From contig NC_080541.1 in the NCBI RefSeq assembly GCF_028640845.1, positions 34,191,935 through 34,255,934 on the forward strand: a DNA stretch of 64,000 nt. The letters run 5' to 3'. The notes beneath the pieces were generated by a model. It was not told the DNA's origin. It ran no database searches and saw only the letters and a list, made by a program, of their open reading frames with translations. The position numbers and the translations under genes are program-made. Of the stretch, positions 32,107 through 42,359 are shown one piece after another (position 1 is the stretch's first letter; each line of letters opens with the position of its first letter). Source of the stretch: Ahaetulla prasina (taxonomy: Eukaryota > Chordata > Lepidosauria > Squamata > Colubridae).

Positions 32107-32625
32107 TAAGACCCCAAAGCAGTTTCCCTACCATGCAAATAGATCTTCAGATGATGCTGTCAATATGGCATTGCACTACACCGTGCAACGTCTTGAATCC
32201 CTAGGGACCTATGCATGGGTCCTTTTCGTGGATTTCAGCTCGGCATTCAATACCATCATTCCAGAAATTCTTCACTCTATAGTGATTCAGCTAGCTGTGC
32301 CTGCCCATACTTGTAGGTGGATTAGAAGATTCCTGACAGATAGAAAGAAACAGGTCAAGCTTGGAGAAATAACAATTAGCACAAGTGTCCCCCCACCACC
32401 CAGGGCTGTAAGCCTTCTCCGTTACTCTTTTCTCTCTATACCAGAGATTCCATCTCTTAAGTTCCCTCTGTTAAAGCATGGAAGTTTGCAAAGGATACAA
32501 CAGTGATCGGTTTCATTTGAGATGGTGATGACACTGCGTATAGACAGGAAGTTGAACAACTGGCCCTGTGGTACAGCCGGAACAGTTTGGAGCTGAACAT
32601 GCATAATGCTTCATGTTCCATTTAA
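32107..32625 (+). pseudogene. CR1/L3-type LINE reverse transcriptase fragment
   Basis: This is the palm region of a non-LTR reverse transcriptase. The translation shows 'VLFVDFSSAFNTIIPEIL' (the catalytic Asp block), 'RWIRRFLTDRKKQVKLGEIT' and, after a frame change, 'QEVEQLALWYSRNSLELN'. The stretch that should hold GAPQG and the FADD catalytic box is missing or garbled between about 32400 and 32500, so the enzyme is dead. The style matches the L3/Snake1 group, whose C-terminus occurs at 45615-45941. Confidence 0.75.
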
Positions 32626-32689
32626 TTAAATTTACATCAAACATTTTATGATGAAGAAAACAATGCCAATTCATTCTTAAATATTATAT

Positions 32690-33010
32690 CTGTTCAAATA
32701 TATCTACAAATGAGCCCATCCTTGAATTTTTAGAGCAAAATACTGTGAAATATGTGTCACCATGGGTAAGCTGTTCTTCAAAATGATTGCATGTTTTACT
32801 TTTCAGAATTAGCTTATCCATGGGTAACCCAAAGATGATCCATTTTTTATAGTATTGTGATAAAAATATATATCAAGGGTTGGTTTATTTGTGGATGGAC
32901 TTATACATGAGTCTATATGTGAGGTATAGCTGCTTTAAAAAAGTATTTCCATATATGCTCACAAATAAGGCCATCACTGATACGTTGACCCCTATTTTTG
33001 AATATATTGA
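32690..33010. mobile_element. MITE pair with TATACATGAG-type ends
   Basis: Arms GGTTGGTTTATTTGTGGATG ... (32877-32922) and CATATATGCTCACAAATAAG ... (32950-32990) are imperfect reverse complements. A further similar end lies at about 32695. The repeated TTATACATGAGTCTATATG-type end suggests one complete and one partial element back to back. The superfamily is not assigned. Confidence 0.4.
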
Positions 33011-33179
33011 GGCACATAAAATTCTTGGCTAATTCATGAGCATATATCATAATACATAGATATGCTGATAAAGCATCACTCAACCAAGTCTGCCTAGAAG
33101 AGGTGTTGTACAAGGAATAAGAGTGACCAGTTAATTCAGGTATCAATAAAGGAGAATATTTGTGGCTCAGGTTTGAAAT

Positions 33180-33482
33180 GAGGGGTCCTTGGTGCTCTCT
33201 CAGCTTGGTTGTTTTCTTCCAAACTAGATAATTAAACTGATGATCTCAAAGGTACTTTTTCCAAAAGGCAACTGGACTGTTTTCTCCTTGAGGAAGAAGA
33301 CTGTTTCTTCCTCAATGGGGGAAAAAATCCAGTTGCATTTAAAAAAAAAACACCTTTAAGACAACTATGACCTGGATGACTGAAAATCTCCTTAGACATT
33401 TAGCACTGATGATGTTACCTAGCTTGGGTAATGAAATGTCTGCAAGAAAACAACCATGCTCAGAGAACACCAAGGAACCCTT
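33180..33482. mobile_element. Nested Penelope-like terminal repeats
   Basis: The outer arms, 33180-33226 and 33428-33482, are reverse complements (GGGTCCTTGGTGCTCTCTCA / TGCTCAGAGAACACCAAGGA). Inside, 33247-33385 holds a second, different inverted pair related to the family at 7190 (GGCAACTGGAC / GTCCAGTTGC, followed by AACTATGACCTGGATGAC). The right side carries a hammerhead core: CTGATGA at 33406-33412, stem TTACC/GGTAA, GAAATGTC. Confidence 0.65.
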
Positions 33483-33580
33483 ATTCAGATATCATGTATG
33501 AGTTATCAATGGGTTGAAATGTTTCTGTGATGAAATTCCAAACTGTGACTGCAATTAAGAAGAGTATAACTTATTAATCA

Positions 33581-34030
33581 GCATAGAGCTGGAAGGGACC
33601 TTGGAGGCCTTCTAGTCCAGCCCCCTGCTCAAGCAGGAGACCCTATACCATTTCAGACAAGTTTCTGACCAGTCTCTTCTTAAAAACCTGTAGTGATGAA
33701 GCACCCACAACTTCTGAAGGCAAGCTGTTCCACTGGTTATTTGTTCTCATTGTCAGGAAGTTTCTCTTAATTCAAGGTTGCTTCTCTCCTTAATTAGTTT
33801 CATCCATTGTTTCTTGCATTACCTTTTGGTGCTTTGGAAAATAAATTGAGCCCCTCCTCTTTGTGGCAGCCTTTCAAATATTGGAATACTGCTATCATGT
33901 CCCACGTAGTCCTTCTTTTCTTTAGTCTAGCCAAACCCAAATTCTGCAAGTATTCTTCATATGTTTTAGTCTCTAGGCCTTTAATCATCCTAGTTGCTCT
34001 TCTTTGCACTTTTTCCAGTCTCAAAATGAT
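33581..34030 (-). pseudogene. CR1 LINE ORF2 C-terminus and 3' end
   Basis: The minus strand reads 'RLEKVQRRATRMIKGLETKT', 'YEEYLQNLGLARLKKRRTTW' and 'IAVFQYLKGCHKEEGLNLFS'. This is the CR1 ORF2 C-terminal region as known from birds and reptiles. The reversed 3' tail starts at 33581 with TAGAGCTGGAAGGGACCTTG. It is 5'-truncated and has frame damage. Confidence 0.85.
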
Positions 34031-34037
34031 GGTGGAC

Positions 34038-34085
34038 TCCCCCCCTCCCCTCCCCTCCCCTCCCCTCTCCTCTCCTCTCCTCCAC
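34038..34085. repeat. (CCCCT)n / (CTCCT)n array
   Basis: Pyrimidine pentamers directly beyond the CR1 5' truncation point. Confidence 0.9.
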
Positions 34086-35734
34086 TCCATTCCTCTCTCC
34101 TTCTACATTTTGTCCAGTATCCCACAGATGCAACCTATCCCAAGTATGCTGTTGTGTCAGGTTCCCAAAACCAAGAAAGATAAGTTGTGATTCTTTGAAG
34201 CATATTTCTTTATTGTTCCTCACCATAGATAGAGTCTTGCCAAACTAAAGCACGCTAAAACTCTCATAAAGCATAAATACTCTGTGAAGTATTAGGGAGG
34301 GACCATCTTCACCCTTTTTCACTCACACCAAATATCTGAACTGCGTTGTCTCTTGCTCCCTTGGATTGCACTTCCTTCTTCTTGGGAGTCTGGACTACAT
34401 TCCATCATATGTTGCTATTCTATATTTATGCAAGCTAGGATATCTAATCTAAAGCCTTCCTTTCAAACCCACATCTTGTTGTCTGCTTCCTATCCGCTTG
34501 GAGACAGATGCTCTGTGTTAATTCATTGATGCAAGTAGTCACACAGTTGTTCTCTTTCCCCTTTAAGTCACGAGCTTAAAAAAAAGTGTGGGAATATGGT
34601 AGCCTTCCAGCGAAAGCCTATGGATGTCCTTGGCTGTATGAATGTGCAAAGCTATTAGTGAGGGCCTCTTTCCTAGTGATTATACAGACATAATTTCGTG
34701 TGACCAAGGTATGAAATGGATTCGAGTCTTTCCATTTCTTTTAATTTGCCTTTGGAGGATGAAATCCCTGCCTGCTGTTATCAGCTTAAAAACCCACACA
34801 TTTATTTTGCTATATCATACTTGCATAGACAAAATTCTAAAACAGACAAACAGGCAAACCCCGCCCCCCCTAAAAAACCCAAAACCAAAGAAAAACAAAT
34901 GGGGCACGTCAATATCCTACTGATACTTGCTGACTGATCTTGTTAGCACACATCATTGTCATCATGGCATGGTGACCTAATACAAGAACTGCAGCCTGAA
35001 GAACTACCAGCCCCCCCACCCCAAAAAATGTTATGATAATGTGCTTTAGTCAGACCTCCCCCACCCCATCTCCCACCCTGGGTCTCTTTGAACGGAATTT
35101 GATTGTCAGCATTATACACAAGTCCAGACAATGCTTTCAATGGAAGCCTTTTTGGAAGACAATTAAAGAAAGCATGATAACGGGATTTGTCACCATGATG
35201 TGGCTGCTATTTGAGCAGGCATTATAATAATGAAAGAAAGTTTTACTAATTGAAAATGTGAATCAAATTCAGCTGTCTTTCTCCCCCTCTCCCTAATTTC
35301 TCTTGGATGAAAGCCAATTAAGCTCATCTGTCTAATGCATCTATTCACCCCTCAGTGCAACAATGTGTCAATTGTAATGGATGTCTAATAAACTCAGACT
35401 TTTTAGGACAGAATGCTGAGTACATAAAAGAATCAGTGAGAAACATGGGCATATACCTTAAAAATGTTTTGGTAAGAGAAACATTTGACCTTGGAAAAGG
35501 TCTCCGTCTGGGTTTTTTCTTCCCTCTCCACAATGAGACATGCATAAATTAGGAGAATGTGATTTTCTTCCAAACCACTGCTCAGTTTTTCAATCTTGAA
35601 TGCACTTTGATTGCACATACAGTGCTCAGCAGACTTTTATATTAACAACAATTGTGTGTGTGCGTGCACAGCGAGACGGCAAGCTAGTGGATTTCCCCCC
35701 CCCCGTTTTTTTAAAATTTGCCTTTGAGACAAAC
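34086..35734. other. Unassigned; 35090-35545 may be conserved non-coding
   Basis: No gene. TGTTGTGTCAGG at 34150 resembles an LTR start, but no matching end is seen. 35090-35545 is unique and rich in AATTA/TAATG core sites (CCAATTAAGCTCATC, GTCAATTGTAATGG), which is the texture of conserved non-coding DNA. C-rich runs lie at 34860 and 35010-35070. Confidence 0.3.
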
Positions 35735-36200
35735 ATGACTTTTGGCAATTGCTTGTACAAGTTCCTGCAGTTTTCTTGGCAAGATTTTCAGTGGTTTTCC
35801 ATTGCCCACTTTTTAGGGCTGAGAAAGTGGAAGGCAAACATATGCATCCCAGAGTAATGTTGCAAGATCCAATCTGGGTTGATTAAACCAGAGGTTTAAT
35901 CTTCCAAGCTTCTGGACTTATGCTTGAGCCCATCAGGGAACAAATATATGCCCAAAGTACATAATAGCCCAAAGTACACATTCTGGTAAAGAGAAGTTCC
36001 CTGAGGATGCATCCAGCATGAGTCTGAAAGCTCGGAAAATTAAACCTTTAGTTGTGGTGACCGACCCAGATTGGATCCTGAGAAAGTGTGAGTGCCCAAA
36101 CTAACCCACCTGGCTTTGTGGCTAAGGTAAGGAATGATACTCACAATCTTCCCATTTCTAGCCTGGTGCCCTAATAACTACACCCACCTGGCTCTCAGAG
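35735..36200 (-). repeat. tRNA-derived SINE split by a Penelope-like insertion
   Basis: The pieces 35735-35829 (GTTCCTGCAGTTTTCTTGGC, reversed 3' part) and 36078-36200 (CCCACCTGGCTTTGTGGCTA ... CTAGCCTGGTGCCCTAATAA, reversed tRNA head) join into one SINE when the 248-bp insertion and one copy of its duplication are removed. Confidence 0.8.
35819..36088 (+). mobile_element. 248-bp Penelope-like terminal repeat insertion with 11-bp duplication
   Basis: The insertion is 35830-36077. It is flanked by the perfect duplication CTGAGAAAGTG (35819-35829 and 36078-36088). Its two halves are inverted: GATCCAATCTGGGTTGATTA near 35866 against the reversed block ending CGACCCAGATTGGATC at 36077. The right half has CTGAGGA (36001-36007) and GAAAGCTC followed by GGAA, with TTCC before the core. 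These are a hammerhead-like core and outer helix. Stem II is eroded. There is no ORF, so it was moved in trans. Confidence 0.8.
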
Positions 36201-36344
36201 TGGTGATTAGGGTTTAAAATTGGAGGGTATAAAAGACTCACTTTGCCATACAGTACAATATAATGACCTTCATCGGTTGGTCTTACTAAACTCATATGAC
36301 TGACAGTAAGGAAGAAGAAGTGGATGAGTGTGCAATATACAAAC

Positions 36345-36560
36345 CCTCACAGCTTCAATCTTAAACTGTCTACCATGGACCTCATCCCATTCCTAAGAGG
36401 TCTGTAAAGGGTACGTGCATAAGCGCACCAGCGTGCCTACCGTCCCTGTCCTACTGTCCCCATTTATTTGTATTCATTTCCTTCGTTCATGTCCATGTTC
36501 ATATTTATATCTGCTATCTTGGACATGTTCGACAAACTAATAAAATAAATAAATAATTAT
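36345..36560 (+). repeat. CR1-like LINE 3' end with (AAATA)n tail
   Basis: ACAGCTTCAATCTTAAACTG, CCATTCCTAAGAGGTCTGTA, TACGTGCATAAGCGCACCAG, then CTAATAAAATAAATAAATAA. Same family as 18258. Confidence 0.8.
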
Positions 36561-36607
36561 ATCTCCAATGTTCTTCAGCCTTCTTGGCTTGCCTTTTTCA
36601 ATGATAG

Positions 36608-36940
36608 TTCAAGAGCAGGGGTGTCAAACTGGATTTCTTCGAGGGCTGGATCAACATTGCAGTTCTCCTCTGTGGGCTGGCTGGGGAGGGGGGAAATGGG
36701 ACGGATGCCTCCTGCAGCACTCTTTTGGCCAAAATGGGTCATGGAGAGGCTGTGTGCTGCCTCCCTAACCCTGTTTTGGCTGGCAGGGTGCTGCAGGAGG
36801 CTATCCAAGCTGAAAATGGGGCACTGGGGGACGGGGCCTGGTATTTTGCTATTTCCCGGCCAGTCCTGTGGGCCGGATTTAAGCACCTCATGGGCCAGAT
36901 TCGGCCTATGGGCCTTGAGTTTGACACTCCTGTTCAAGAG
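36608..36940. mobile_element. hAT MITE, 317 bp, perfect 8-bp duplication
   Basis: The element is 36616-36932, starting CAGGGGTGTCAAACT and ending AGTTTGACACTCCTG (inverted, one mismatch). TTCAAGAG flanks both sides exactly. The interior is GC-rich with GGGCCGGATTTAAGCACCTC and GGCTGG blocks. The overlapping frames of up to 134 residues are shadows of its GC content and have no transposase motifs. Confidence 0.92.
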
Positions 36941-37879
36941 AATGGTAGGCAATGAGAAGGATCTCTTCCTATTGAACATCTTAAGTTTTTAGAAGTGTGG
37001 AGAAGCTTCAGAGTGATGGAGAATAGTGAAACAACAGTAGGATTTAGCATCTCTAACCATTCAATAAACTCCATATCCAGGAAAAATCCGAAAGGACAAC
37101 ACGATTAAACCAAAACTCCTTTAATAGAGGAAGAGAAGTTTTGAGAAACTCAACCACCGATTTTAGCACATCTTATATTCTTACACTGGACCTGACTAAC
37201 TCTTATTCTCAAAATGCAATCTATCATCTATCTTTATTTTAGTGCAGCACTATAGAAGCCACAACTTGATCTTGCATTTCAGGTCTCTTTTTTCACATGG
37301 TCATAGGGATGAAGGAAGTTTCAGTCCAGTACCACCTGAAAGGCAGAGGCTCACCATTTCTAACCAGAGCTTCTGCCTTTCTGACCGATATTTATTTTTT
37401 TAAGATGCTTATGCTGGTTTCCTGAAGCTACCAGTTCACAAACAGAATTGAGGGAAATATGTTAAATCTGGTAATATCAAGAGAGAAATTCACAGACATG
37501 TATATACTAACAATTAAGGTTGCTTTTTATCCCTTGTCTTCTAGTATAAAACAAATGACAGAAAAAAAGTTTCATAAAGCAGAAGCTGTAGCTGGAAAAC
37601 TATGTTCCAGATACTCACTGATCTAGCTAGTATTCCAGAGTCAGCATAAGAGAATAAGGTATAGCTGTAGCTGAATAAGAGAGTAAAATTAAATAAACAT
37701 ACAGGTCAATTTTTGCTTTATTTATTTAGTATATGGTATCGTATAATGGACTAGCAATATTAACGTTTTAATATGTATTAACGTTTCACCTAGATGAGTA
37801 AAACGCAATAAAATTTGTTTAAAAGATCTATGTTCAAATACCTATGTCTAGGCCATCTAAGCATTGAAGCACAGCATCA
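36941..37879. other. Unassigned, about 0.9 kb
   Basis: AT-rich. 37730-37810 contains repeated TTAACGTTT-type words (ATTAACGTTTTAATATGTAT, TTAACGTTTCACC). No gene is supported. Confidence 0.35.
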
Positions 37880-38102
37880 TTTATATTTTTTAAAAAATCA
37901 GATACTGGACCAGTATATGCCCTCAGCTTACAGCCAATCATGATGTGATCCACTGTTTGATGTGGGACCTTGCAATCACACTGAGGGAAGGATACAATGC
38001 ACTATTTATACAGAGAGTCTTTGCAGATGTCATGTGAGGAGCGAATCCTATTCAGGATTGTCCATTGCTAATATGATAGTTCAAAGCTTGGCACCTTTTA
38101 TA
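37880..38102 (-). pseudogene. LINE ORF2 C-terminal piece (right part of a split copy)
   Basis: The minus-strand translation includes 'QCDCKVPHQTVDHIMIGCKL' and 'RAYTGPVSDFF'. The C.C...H...C spacing is the Cys/His knuckle near the end of many non-LTR LINE ORF2 proteins. The upstream part of the same LINE is at 39094-39371. Stops are present. Confidence 0.65.
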
Positions 38103-39093
38103 CAATGTTGTTGCTGTTGGTTGCGAAGTCATGTCCGACCCATCATGACCCCATGGACAACATTCCTCCAGGCCTTCCTGTCCTCTACCATCCTCTGGAG
38201 TCCATTTAAGCTCACGCCGACTGCTTCAGTGACTCCATCCAGCCACCTCGTTCTCTGTGGTCCCCTTCTTCTTTTGCCCTCAATCTTTCCCAGCATTAGG
38301 CTCTTCTCCAGTGAGTCTTTTCTTCTCATTAGGTGTCGTGTCCCCCTCCCCCTCTGACAACCGGGTCTAGGAAGTCTGTATCAAGCGTGGCCACGAAGCC
38401 TCTGCAGCTTTGCCAAATTCCTTTCAGATTTCTCAGGGCAGGCAGGAATCCAAGTTGTGACTTCAGCAAACCAGATGAGACTTTGCTTGACTCAAAGTTG
38501 CTTGACTCAAGCTGATCCTTTATATAGGCTGTGGGGTGTGGCTCCATGACTCAGCACTTATCCAGGCCTGCCCCTCCCTTCCTTCTGCTGACGTCGCCTC
38601 TCAGATCTCTGGAAGCGGGGATCCGTCCACTGTGAAGTCTCTTCCTCTGGATCTGCTGCCGGTAATTCCAGCACGTGGCTGGCTCCATGCTCACACGCTG
38701 TAGGAGTGAGGTTTGTTTGTTCAATCCTGACATTCTGTCCGGGCATGGTGCCAGGGCTGGGGGCTGGAGGCATGCCAGGCCGTTCCTCTTCATTATCAGA
38801 CTCTGAATCTGATAGCAGGCCCGGGAGGAGGCAGGAGGGGCCCAGCTGAGGAGAGGAGGGAGGACGAGGCACAACATTAGGTGGCCAAAGTATTTCAGTT
38901 TCATCTTCAGGATTTGGCCTTTTAAAGAGTAGTCAGGGTTGATCTCCTCTAGGACTGACCAGTTTGATTGCCAAGGGACTCTTCTCCAGCACCATCCTTC
39001 AAAGGCCTCAATTCTTTGGCGCTCAGCCTTTCTTATGGTCCAACTTTCACAGCCATACATTGCAACCATAGCCTTGACTCTACGCCTTTTATA
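38094..39093 (-). mobile_element. Bov-B LINE fragment, itself split by a solo LTR
   Basis: Two minus-strand blocks, 38103-38333 and 38877-39084, match the Bov-B RT C-terminal region. In the plus sense they read GCGAAGTCATGTCCGACCCA, ACCCCATGGACAACATTCC and, after the LTR, GGTGGCCAAAGTATTTCAGT and TATGGTCCAACTTTCACAGC. A 9-bp CCTTTTATA occurs at both edges (38094-38102 and 39085-39093), the likely target duplication. The LINE 3' end is on the left. In protein, 'MYGCESWTIRKAERQRIEAF' and 'CWRRVPW' are readable from 39069. Bov-B is an RTE-clade LINE known for horizontal spread in squamates and ruminants. Confidence 0.88.
38329..38881 (+). mobile_element. Solo LTR, 543 bp, with 5-bp target duplication
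   Basis: The LTR is 38334-38876, beginning TGTCGTGTCCCC and ending GAGGCACAACA. TTAGG flanks both sides exactly. It contains TTTATATAGGCTGTGGGGTG (TATA-like) followed by TGTGGCTCCATGACTCAGCA, the block shared with 16737-17337. It lies inside the Bov-B LINE and is therefore younger. No internal region or primer binding site remains. Confidence 0.88.
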
Positions 39094-39371
39094 TCTAAGT
39101 CATGTATATGTCTTCCTATGTCTGAATGTTCAGTGATCCATTTTACTTTCCATTGGGAATCGATGTTAAAGTTGGGCAGATGTTGTGTAAGTCCCAGTTG
39201 GGGCTTCCTGGATTTGAGTCTTCTGGTTGATAAATGTGGAAGGTCAGCATGCACAGGTAGGAATGAGTTGTTCATCATTTTTCTGTATTCTCTTACTAGT
39301 TCATCGGGTTGTGAAGCTAGTTCACCTCCTTGTGGTGCACCCTGGATAGTGTGACAATGTGGACTAAACAA
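39094..39371 (-). pseudogene. LINE ORF2 piece (left part of the copy split by Bov-B)
   Basis: The minus strand reads 'ELASQPDELVREYRKMMNNS', 'HLSTRRLKSRKPQLGLTQHL' and 'FNIDSQWKVKWITEHSD'. The sequence then joins, across the Bov-B insertion, to 'LDIKGAKL' and the Cys/His knuckle at 37880-38085. This is the C-terminal part of a non-LTR LINE protein. I do not assign the clade. 39372-39540 may continue it but is not readable. Confidence 0.6.
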
Positions 39372-39544
39372 ACTAGCAACTGCTGGCAGCCAGACTTCTC
39401 TGTAGACTTTCTTGGGTCACAACAAAAACCAAAAGGAAAAAACAGACCTTTTCAGGCCCAAATGACAAGAGAGATCGGGAATACTATTCAAGGGTATCAA
39501 ATCGATGTACAGTGGTTCAGAAGATCCAATCTTTGCTATTGAAT

Positions 39545-41113
39545 ACACATAGCAGACTTTAGATTTTCTGCCTTTCATGGATCTCCTGGATGGCTTTATT
39601 TCTTATTAGTGGTTCCCAAATTATGCAAAAAAGATGGCCAGCTTAAAATATTTTGCAGTAAATCTGGTTAGAGATAATGCGAACATGACCTAGAAGATGT
39701 AAGCCCCTCATGGTTACCGAACCTGTGATAACTGAAGCAGCATGATGGCTTATACAGCAACTTGTTCTTTCACCTGGGTTTACTGATCTAGTTTTTGCAA
39801 TATTTCTGAAGCTACAAATGATCAACAAACTCTTAAGTCCAAGCCAGATGGTTCACCTGCATCTTTGCACAGATGTCTTGTGAATGAAGACTGGTCAACA
39901 ACTGATTCATAATTTCACAGTGTACCCATCTGTTTGTAGAATCCACACGCTGAGAGGCATTTCATAGCATTGCAGAACATTCATGCTCATATATAGCTTG
40001 CTACTGCCTTGTTTATTCTGAAAGTAAATGGTACATTCTGCAGACTGTTGCTATTAAAAGAGCCATGAGTTTAAACAACATATAAAAAAACCCACACGTG
40101 GTTTTCACCCTACTTTTTTTTTTTTTTTGCTGTCCTTCTTGCTTGGCTTAAATGTCTGTTAAAGCAGCAGTTATCAATTCATTTTCCAAGTCATAAGACT
40201 CCCCCAATTTTTTTAAAAATGCATATTTACAATTTCCTTTTGAGACGGGGGGAAAAAAAATCCTGCCACATTAATTACAGCAGTAGAAAGTTGGATTCCT
40301 GAAAAACTGCCTGTTGCCAGAGCTATAGGGAATAACATTAAAGTTTTAGGACCTCTAGCTCAATGGAAGTAAATTTCGTTCATATGAGGAAATGTACATC
40401 AGGTATATTAAGAAGAAAAGTAGTGGAAAAGCCTACTCCATATTTCCTTTCATTTAATGAAAATATAGAAAGGGGGGAAAAACCATACAATGTTTATGTG
40501 CAGAAGCACTGGAATTTTTATCCTGTATTAGCAACAGGTATCCTAGGAAAATATTTTATAAAACCACTAATAGACTACTAAAAATGGTTAGCATGATGGG
40601 AGTACATAACAATAAACAAAACAGCAAAGAATGTTAGATTTTTTGCTAGTAAGGAACAAACTCAATGAGATAGTAAATGTATGGAGGAACAGAGTTTATC
40701 AGAATTAGGAGACTGCTGCATAAACTCTTTTAAAAAAAAGACTTTTTTTGAACATTTTCTCCATTTCACAGTGATACTGGAAACCTTGCTGTTACTGGGT
40801 ATCCCACAGTCATTCACATATGCTACCTAATAAGTGTAATATATCTGGCTAAACATCAGAATGATGGAACTTTTCCCAGCGATGTGGTATTTACACAGGA
40901 GATTTATGATGGATGTTTTATTAATGTGAGGAATAGCTATGTCTAATTTTTAATCTGAGAATTACTAGCTACGACTTATTATGCTATACATACGATGAGA
41001 AACTGAATTCTTGCTTACAAGCAATGGGAAGTAATGAGTTCAGGCACTAAAATGAACAATAATTCAAAAGTTATCATTCACATCTCATATATGTATGAGA
41101 AGACAATCATTTT
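39545..41113. other. Unassigned, about 1.6 kb
   Basis: No gene. 40360-40600 has a short open frame (72 residues) without motif. T-runs at 40122 and A-runs at 40254 are low-complexity only. Confidence 0.35.
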
Positions 41114-41645
41114 AGAATAGAATAGAATAGAATTTTTTATTGGCCAAGTGTGATTGGACACACAAGGAATTTGTCTTGGTGCATATGCTCTCAGTGTACA
41201 TAAAAGAAAAGATACGTTCATCAAGGTACAACATTTACAACACAATTGATGATCAATATATCAATATAAATCATAAGGATTGCCAGCAACAAGTTATAGT
41301 CATACAGTCATAAGTGGAAAGAGATTGGTGATGGGAACTATGAAACGATTAATAGTGCAGATTCAGTAAATAGTCTGACAGTGTTGAGGGAATTATTTGT
41401 TTAGCAGAGTGATGGCCTTCGGGAAAAAACTGTTCTTGTGTCTAGTTGTTCTGGTGTGCAGTGCTCTATAGCGTCGTTTTGAGGGTAGGAGTTGAAACAG
41501 TTTGTGTCCAGGATGCGAGGGATCTGCAAATATTTTCACGGCCCTCTTCTTGATTCGTGCAGTATACAGGTCCTCAATGGAAGGCAGGTTGGCAGCAATT
41601 ATTTTTTCTGCAGTTCTAATTATCCTCTGAATTTCTGTGATGGAA
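41114..41645 (-). pseudogene. Snake1-type CR1/L3 LINE 3' end
   Basis: The reversed tail (AATAG)n at 41114-41133 is followed by TTTTTTATTGGCCAAGTGTG and ACACACAAGGAATTTGTCTT, then the ORF2 C-terminus. On the minus strand, the protein pieces match 'LPSIEDLY.ARVK' and 'SHPGHKLFQLL'. It is 5'-truncated. Confidence 0.85.
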
Positions 41646-41879
41646 GAGAAAATGGCTGTTTTATAGAGCCAGCTATACTATATGAGCTGGAATATCCATT
41701 TCAGGAGCGGGTCTAGGGCTCAGTAACACTTTCCTGCCGAGGTTTACATTTTTGACATCTTCAGAAATGGCTAGAAAAAAATCCTGTTGGATAACTTGAA
41801 GAAAGGATGTTGGTCAGGGTAGGCCATACTGGTGGAACAAATCAACATTTGGATTCGGTATAAGGAGACTGGAATCTTG

Positions 41880-42089
41880 ATTTTTAAAATCTGCTGGACT
41901 GGCTTAATTTTTAAAATTTTAACTTGCTTTTATGGGTTTTAAATTTCTGTAATTTTATAGGGTGTTACTGTATTTTAAATTTGGCCAATTGAATAAGTTT
42001 TTTAAGGGTTGTTCTTAGTACTGTATGTGTTGTTCTTTTTGTATTTTATTTTGGCTGTGTCCTTCGGGAGAAGGGCGGTATACAAATTA

Positions 42090-42093
<4 letters not shown>
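41880..42093 (+). repeat. L2-group LINE 3' end
   Basis: The end CTTCGGGAGAAGGGCGGTAT then ACAAATTAAATAATAATAAT is the L2-type 3' terminus in plus sense. It feeds directly into the triplet array. The sequence upstream to 41880 is probably its decayed 3' UTR. Confidence 0.65.
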
Positions 42094-42162
<69 letters not shown>

Positions 42163-42170
42163 GTAATAGT

Positions 42171-42228
<58 letters not shown>

Positions 42229-42231
42229 TTA
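42094..42231. repeat. (AAT)n then (ATC)n triplet array
   Basis: About 70 bp of AAT units, a few AGT variants, then about 60 bp of CAT/ATC units. The Asn and His homopolymer frames here are artefacts. The array grew from the LINE (AAT) tail. Confidence 0.95.
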
Positions 42232-42358
42232 GAATAACAGAATAACAGAGTTGGAAGGGACCTTGGAGGTCTTCTAGTCCAACCCTCTGGTCAAGCAGGA
42301 GATCTTGTATCATTTCAGACACATAGCTGTTCAGTCTCTTTTTAAAAGTCTCCAGTGA
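42232..42358 (-). repeat. CR1 LINE 3' end
   Basis: AATAACAGAGTTGGAAGGGA, CCTTGGAGGTCTTCTAGTCC and CTTTTTAAAAGTCTCCAGTG are the reversed CR1 end. It is truncated after about 125 bp. Confidence 0.8.
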
Positions 42359-42359
42359 T

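Noticed and set aside
34150..34570. Possible LTR starting TGTTGTGTCAGG
   Set aside because: I could not find a matching CA end or a flanking duplication.
36575..36992. Frames of 123 and 134 residues
   Set aside because: Both lie in the GC-rich interior of a hAT MITE on opposite strands and have no transposase or other motif.
38558..38872. 104-residue minus frame with acidic stretch
   Set aside because: It falls inside the second solo LTR; not a gene.
42009..42245. Poly-Asn/poly-His reading frame
   Set aside because: Translation of the (AAT)n(ATC)n array.
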